From contig NZ_CP128399.1 of NCBI RefSeq assembly GCF_030389965.1, positions 2,036,934-2,100,933 of the forward strand: a stretch of 64,000 nt of DNA. Direction: 5' to 3'. Positions 59,549-64,000 of the stretch are shown piece by piece. Each line of letters starts with the position of its first letter. Within the stretch, counting starts at the first letter, position 1. Position numbers and translations under genes: made by a program. Under the pieces are notes generated by a model. That model had not been told where the DNA came from. It ran no database searches and saw nothing but the letters and a program-made list of their open reading frames with translations. The stretch comes from Candidatus Chlorohelix allophototropha (GTDB lineage: Bacteria; Chloroflexota; Chloroflexia; Chloroheliales; Chloroheliaceae).

Positions 59549-60646
59549 ATGAGCATTAAAATAGTTAAAGTAGAAGAAGCTACCCCACAGCAATGGGATC
59601 GAGTGACTAACCATTGTGAATATGCGACCTTTTTCCATACCAGAGAATGGTCTGAGATATGGAGAACGTATCAATCCGGGAAACTGCGTAATGCTACTAA
59701 ATATATAACATTTAATGATGGAACTGAAGTGCTTTACCCCATGATGGTACGAGATATCAGCTTTGGTTTGATTAAGCAATATCTATCTGCCCCTGAGTGG
59801 AAATATGGCGGATGGTTGAGCTTGAGTCACCTATCTGAGGCGCATCATAATGCTCTTTATGCTTATGCAACTAGTATGAACATACTCCTTCGGCAAAATC
59901 CTTTTGATCAAAGTTTTCCTACTAATAGTATTCCTTGGAATTTAACGGATTATACGCAAGTTATAGATTTGCGACCGGGCTTCGAATCAATTAAAGATTA
60001 CTGGTTTAGAGAACACCGATCCGCAATAAGAAATGCGGATCGTGCCAGAAAGGCTGGGGTAACTTTTGAAGAGGGTACTACTCTTGAAGACTGGCGAGAA
60101 TATTACAAGGTTTATGAAGCCGCAGTAGATCGTTGGGGTGATAATATACAAGGGGAAAAATTTGACTGGCGCTTGTACGATTCGATTTTGAAGAGCGGTA
60201 CTAAAAACGTAAAAGTATGGATAGTTAAGCTTGATGGTAAAATAATTGGTGGCGCTGTTAGATTTTATCATAACAAACATGTTGTATCATGGAACAAATC
60301 GGTTTTGCGGGATTATGCCAAAAGTTATGCCTCGAACTTGTTGGATTATGAATTAATCAAACAGAGTTGTGATGGCGGCTACTGGTGGTATGATTTAGAC
60401 ACAAGTGGGGGTATCGAAGGAGTAATAGCTTATAAAGCCAGTTTGGGTACAATTTCACTTAGCGCTAATATGTTATTTCACGATACTTCGATGAAACGGC
60501 TAGCAAAAACTAGCAGAACTGCTTTACTCTCAATGAGTCATAAACTGTCTAAAACTTTCCACAAACCGGAAGTTTTAACACCAAGCATAGATGCTGGATA
60601 TTCTGGAAAAGTTGAAGAGCAAGATCGGTTAGAAGTAACCCGATAA
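59549..60646 (+). CDS. FemAB-like aminoacyl/peptidyl transferase, paralogue 4
   Basis: A 365-residue, most diverged member of the array. It keeps CEYATFFHTREWSEIW, WREYYKVYEAAVDRWGDN, VWIVKLDGKIIGGAVRFYHNKHVVSWNK and GYWWYDLDTSGGIEGVIAYKASLG, the canonical FemAB/GNAT_6 landmarks. A 50-residue C-terminal tail is unique. AGGAG lies 13 bases before the ATG, a long spacing. The next gene is glmS, which makes glucosamine-6-phosphate for cell-wall precursors. Confidence 0.8.
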   Translation: MSIKIVKVEEATPQQWDRVTNHCEYATFFHTREWSEIWRTYQSGKLRNATKYITFNDGTEVLYPMMVRDISFGLIKQYLSAPEWKYGGWLSLSHLSEAHHNALYAYATSMNILLRQNPFDQSFPTNSIPWNLTDYTQVIDLRPGFESIKDYWFREHRSAIRNADRARKAGVTFEEGTTLEDWREYYKVYEAAVDRWGDNIQGEKFDWRLYDSILKSGTKNVKVWIVKLDGKIIGGAVRFYHNKHVVSWNKSVLRDYAKSYASNLLDYELIKQSCDGGYWWYDLDTSGGIEGVIAYKASLGTISLSANMLFHDTSMKRLAKTSRTALLSMSHKLSKTFHKPEVLTPSIDAGYSGKVEEQDRLEVTR

Positions 60647-60692
60647 GCCCAATGTATCCGAATATCTATAAGCTTATAAGGAGAAGTTATTA

Positions 60693-62561
60693 GTGTGTGG
60701 AATTATCGGATACGTAGGTTCTAAACAAGCGTTGCCCGTTATAATTGAAGGGTTGCAACGTTTGGAATATCGTGGTTATGATTCTGCCGGTATCGCTTTA
60801 ATAAGTCCGGCAGGTAATATTGAAGTCAGAAGAGCCGTCGGCAAGCTACAAAACTTGGTTACTCAACTACAGGAGGAGCCAAAACCTCTTAAAGGTTCGG
60901 TTGGAATGGGGCATACTCGCTGGGCAACCCATGGCAAGCCAACCGAACTTAATGCCCACCCCCATCGCGGTCCCCAAAGTAGAGTTGTAGTTGTCCATAA
61001 TGGAATTATCGAAAACTATGTGCAACTGAAGCAAGAATTAGTGCAATCCGGTTATTCTTTTAATTACTCCAGTGAAACCGATACCGAGGTTATCGCCCAC
61101 CTACTAGAGAAATGTATGTTGCGTGAGGGTGATACTTTGGAGCAGGCTACCATAAAAACCCTGAACCGCCTAAAAGGAACAGCGGCAATTGTAGCAATCA
61201 GCCTCGATGACCCCGAAAAAATTGTAGCAGCACGTTTAAGTAACGCCGGTGCGGTGGTTATCGGCTACGGCGCTGAAGTGGAACACGAGATGTTTATTGC
61301 CAGCGATATACCGGCTATTTTGCCTCATACAAGGCGTATAACCTTCTTAGAGAGCAATGAAGTTGCGGTACTCAACACCGCTGGCGTAACATTTTTTAAC
61401 TCAAAAGGCGAAGTTATATCGAAAGAAATAGTTACCGTTAATATAGATGCTATAAGTGCTGCCAAAGGTGGCTACAAGCACTTTATGCAGAAAGAGATCT
61501 ACGACCAACCACAGGCGCTCAGTGACACTTTGTTAGGCAGGGTAGATTTAGAGAACGGTAATGTTAAGCTCGAAGATTTCAAGTTCAGCAAATCGGACAT
61601 TGCAGCGATTGAAAAAGTAACTCTGATAGGTTGCGGTACAAGCTGGCACGCTGGATTAGTAGCGAAATTCTGGATTGAAAGTCTCGCTGGTTTACCCTGT
61701 GATGTGGATTATGGCAGTGAATTTCGTTACCGTGACCCGATATTAACTCCTAACCATCTGCTGGTAGCAATTACGCAGTCCGGAGAGACGGTTGACACCC
61801 TTGCGGGAATAGAAGAAGCAAAACTCAAAAAGGCTAAGGTTGTTTCGGTAGTTAATGTAGTAGGTAGCCAAGCAGCGCGGGTAGCAGATGGCGTAATTTA
61901 TATGCACGCTGGTCCGGAGATCGGAGTCGCCAGCACCAAAGCTTTTATCACTTCGCTGGCTGATTTATTCTTATTGGCAGTATATTTGGGTAGAGAGCGT
62001 GGCAAACTTGGCGCCGACCGCGCGCAAAGCTTGCTCCAATCGTTGGTTGAGATTCCGAATCTCTTAGCCAATACGCTACTTGAAAACTCCATTTATGACC
62101 AGATTTCTAGAAAGTTTTATACTGCCAAAGACTTTCTATATCTCGGTAGGGGTATTAATTATCCGATTGCACTGGAAGGCGCACTCAAGCTTAAAGAGTT
62201 AAGCTATATCCATGCGGAAGGTTATCCTGCCGGAGAATTAAAGCACGGACCGATAGCGCTTATAGACGAGGGGTTGCCGGTAGTAGCAATTGTGGTAAAA
62301 GATGGGCTGTATGACAAGGTGGTTTCGGCGGTTGAGCAGGTAAAAGCCCGTGATGGCTTTGTACTGGCTATTGCGAGTGAAGGTGATGAACTGATAGCAG
62401 GTAAGGCAGACAAGGTTATTTACATACCTAATACTGACCCGCTTTTGATGCCCTTGCTCACAACTATACCGGTGCAACTGCTTAGCTACCATCTAGCTGA
62501 AATTCGTGGTTGCGATGTGGATCAACCGCGTAACCTAGCCAAATCTGTAACCGTAGAATAA
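60693..62561 (+). CDS. glmS: Glutamine-fructose-6-phosphate aminotransferase (isomerising)
   Basis: A 622-residue enzyme that makes glucosamine-6-phosphate from fructose-6-phosphate and glutamine, the entry step to UDP-GlcNAc. The N-terminal Cys nucleophile follows the initiator (MCGIIGYVG), and RLEYRGYDSAGIAL, TRWATHGKPTELNAHPH and HNGIIENY form the glutaminase. Two SIS domains follow (GCGTSWHAGLVAKFW and LYLGRGINYPIALEGALKLKELSYIHAEGYPAGELKHGP), ending PRNLAKSVTVE. The start is a GTG with AAGGAGAAG upstream. No glmS ribozyme is visible in the 46-base gap before it. A strong terminator ends the gene. Confidence 0.97.
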   Translation: MCGIIGYVGSKQALPVIIEGLQRLEYRGYDSAGIALISPAGNIEVRRAVGKLQNLVTQLQEEPKPLKGSVGMGHTRWATHGKPTELNAHPHRGPQSRVVVVHNGIIENYVQLKQELVQSGYSFNYSSETDTEVIAHLLEKCMLREGDTLEQATIKTLNRLKGTAAIVAISLDDPEKIVAARLSNAGAVVIGYGAEVEHEMFIASDIPAILPHTRRITFLESNEVAVLNTAGVTFFNSKGEVISKEIVTVNIDAISAAKGGYKHFMQKEIYDQPQALSDTLLGRVDLENGNVKLEDFKFSKSDIAAIEKVTLIGCGTSWHAGLVAKFWIESLAGLPCDVDYGSEFRYRDPILTPNHLLVAITQSGETVDTLAGIEEAKLKKAKVVSVVNVVGSQAARVADGVIYMHAGPEIGVASTKAFITSLADLFLLAVYLGRERGKLGADRAQSLLQSLVEIPNLLANTLLENSIYDQISRKFYTAKDFLYLGRGINYPIALEGALKLKELSYIHAEGYPAGELKHGPIALIDEGLPVVAIVVKDGLYDKVVSAVEQVKARDGFVLAIASEGDELIAGKADKVIYIPNTDPLLMPLLTTIPVQLLSYHLAEIRGCDVDQPRNLAKSVTVE

Positions 62562-62586
62562 GCACTTATAATAAAAAACCAGTACG

Positions 62587-62617
62587 CCGCTATGTGTAAA
62601 TATAGCGGTTTTTTTAT
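62587..62617 (+). terminator. Terminator after glmS
   Basis: CCGCTAT (62587-62593) pairs perfectly with ATAGCGG (62602-62608), 8-base loop, then eight T. Confidence 0.9.
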
Positions 62618-62681
62618 TGAAGGGAAAAGTAGTTTAGACTCTGAATTATTTACCGGAAATATACCAGTTTTTACTTAGCTG

Positions 62682-62711
62682 TTGACTTGGGTATGTTAAA
62701 AAAAGTGTAAT
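62682..62711 (+). promoter_or_regulatory. Sigma-70-like promoter of radical SAM gene
   Basis: TTGACT (62682-62687), 18-base spacer with an A-tract, TGTAAT (62706-62711). It lies about 80 bases ahead of the radical SAM start. Confidence 0.6.
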
Positions 62712-62791
62712 ATGTTTTTACTTACCACTTACTTGTCTGTCGTGTTTAATTCCACAAAAATTATTATAGTATTTGAGAGGGGTTTTCGCGA

Positions 62792-64000
62792 TGCATCCAA
62801 TACGCCAACCTGCCCATTTAATACGTCAACCTGCCTATGATTTAAAAGAGCGACCCTTCATGGTTATCTGGGAAACAACTCAAGCCTGCGACCTAGCCTG
62901 TAAACATTGCCGTGCCGAAGCCCGCCCAGACCATAATGATCCTCTTGCTCTTACTTTTGAAGATGGCTGCCGCTTGATTGATCAAATTGAGAGTTTCGGT
63001 ACGCCACGCCCCCTGGTTGTATTTACAGGCGGCGACCCATTTAAACGTGAGGACATTTTCGAACTAACCAAATATGCCTCCGCCAAAGGGCTTCCGGTGG
63101 GTGTATCCCCTTCCGGTACGCCGTTGTTAAACTTTGACAACCTTACTAAGCTAAAAGAGGCTGGCGCGAGAGCAATTTCCCTTAGTCTTGACGGCTCCAC
63201 TGCCGAGATTCACGATGAATTCCGCCAAGTTCAAGGCTCTTATGACTGGGTTATCAATGGCTGGAAAAACGCCCGCAAGATCGGCTTAAAATTGCAGGTC
63301 AATTCTACGGTAACTCGCTATAACCTTGATGATCTACCCGCCCTGTTTGCGTTGGTACGTGAGTTAGGCGCTATGACTTGGAGCCTTTTCTTCCTCGTAC
63401 CGATGGGACGCGCAATTTCGGAAGACGAAATCTCTCCTGAAGATTACGAAGCGGTGATGAACTTCCTTTACGATGCCTCCAAGTATATCAGCGCAAAAAC
63501 TACCGAAGGGCATCAGTACAAGCGCGTAGTGCTACAACGTGCTGCTCTTGAAGCGCGTGGCTTAGCCCCGGAAGATTATCTGCCTCTAAACGACACCTAT
63601 CGGAAGTTGAAAGCCGGATTAGCGGAAGTGACCAAGAACACCCCGCAGCCTGATCCGGGTGACCATATCCGCCGCACGCCTATGCATATCAACTCTGGTG
63701 ACGGGTTTGTGTTCATTAACTTGCGAGGCGATGTATATCCTAGCGGCTATCTGCCGGTTATCGGTGGAAATGTACGCGAGAAATCTCTGGTAGAAATTTA
63801 CCGTGAGAGTCCTCTCTTCCAATCACTGCGCGATAAAGGTCAGTTAAAAGGTCGCTGTGGCGAATGCGAATTCAAGTTTGTTTGTGGCGGCTCCCGCTCC
63901 CGCTCCTATGCTATGACTGGTGATGTGCTTTCGGAAGAACCATTCTGTGTGTACGAACCGGGTAGTTTCCCCTTTGCCAACGAGATAAAAGAACTAGAGC
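62792..64000 (+). CDS. Radical SAM/SPASM protein, partial (3' end outside window)
   Basis: The first 403 codons are in the window, open to the right edge. The radical SAM cluster motif CxxxCxxC is CDLACKHC (about residues 33-40), followed by VVFTGGDPFKREDIFEL (GGE-like GGD) and the barrel. A SPASM-type C-terminal cysteine region appears at CGECEFKFVCGGSRSRS and further Cys. The opening PFMVIWETTQACDLACKHCRAEARP resembles the TIGR04053/AhbD-PqqE-like group, which modifies peptides or tetrapyrroles, so function stays open. The N-terminus has a short duplicated IRQPA motif. GAGAGGGG lies ten bases before the ATG. Confidence 0.88.

Noticed and set aside
60647-60692. glmS ribozyme upstream of glmS
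   Set aside because: The gap is only 46 bases and shows no ribozyme core, and the preceding gene occupies the sequence before it.
55671-62561. CRISPR-like or phase-variation repeats in the FemAB region
   Set aside because: The repetition is gene-length duplication. There are no short regularly spaced repeats, inverted invertase sites or recombinase gene.

Overview
The window looks like a chromosomal segment of a bacterium from the Chloroflexota (inference, moderate confidence). The signs are many Thr/Pro-rich lipoproteins, stacked sensor kinases and response regulators, a T-box ahead of a single-chain glycyl-tRNA synthetase, a PHA synthase, a Ski2-like helicase and frequent TTG starts. Gene density is high, GC is moderate, and there is one insertion sequence. 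I see no CRISPR array, rRNA, prophage or plasmid replication gene.

Layout. 1-637: truncated argD-like aminotransferase. 848-2046: two small membrane proteins (RDD and 2TM). 2339-6012: two single-domain response regulators, then a tight unit of two HtrA-type proteases without signal peptides and a LuxR-type regulator with a degenerate receiver. 6096-7756: complete IS4-family element. 7785-10559: leftward trio (CPBP membrane protease, MBL hydrolase, unknown), all with TTG starts. 10806-17440: queG, two lipoproteins, a sigma factor and a receiver-GAF-degenerate GGDEF protein, with several strong hairpins between them. 17645-18820: a membrane-anchored coiled-coil protein and a small unknown. 19160-22153: gcdH-phaC unit. 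22451-24746: RraA-like/ThDP enzyme pair. 24747-26211: FetAB exporter. 26401-28132: P-loop kinase and tandem USP. 28180-29886: glycine T-box and glyS. 29948-36244: leftward histidine kinase, solute-binding protein, acetyltransferase and glycosyltransferase. 36310-37861: glycosyltransferase, coiled-coil protein and tRNA-Gly(CCC). 38126-45088: HNH protein, orphan ABC ATPase, PAS kinase, Ski2-like helicase and a small membrane protein. 45352-53364: secreted NHL propeller, FTR1 iron permease, 7TM protein, metallopeptidase and homoserine kinase. 53515-62561: a surface-glycan or envelope block (SDR epimerase, DegT aminotransferase, four FemAB-like transferases, glmS). 62792-64000: radical SAM/SPASM protein cut by the window edge.

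How genes may work together (inference). GcdH makes crotonyl-CoA, a possible precursor of the (R)-3-hydroxybutyryl-CoA used by PhaC. GlmS supplies amino sugar to the adjacent epimerase, aminotransferase and FemAB block. FetAB and FTR1 give export and import routes for iron. The least ordinary regions are the FemAB array with its patchy recent duplication, the HtrA-HtrA-pseudoreceiver unit, the kinase-coupled orphan binding protein, and unassigned structured elements at 15909-15982 and 17486-17555.
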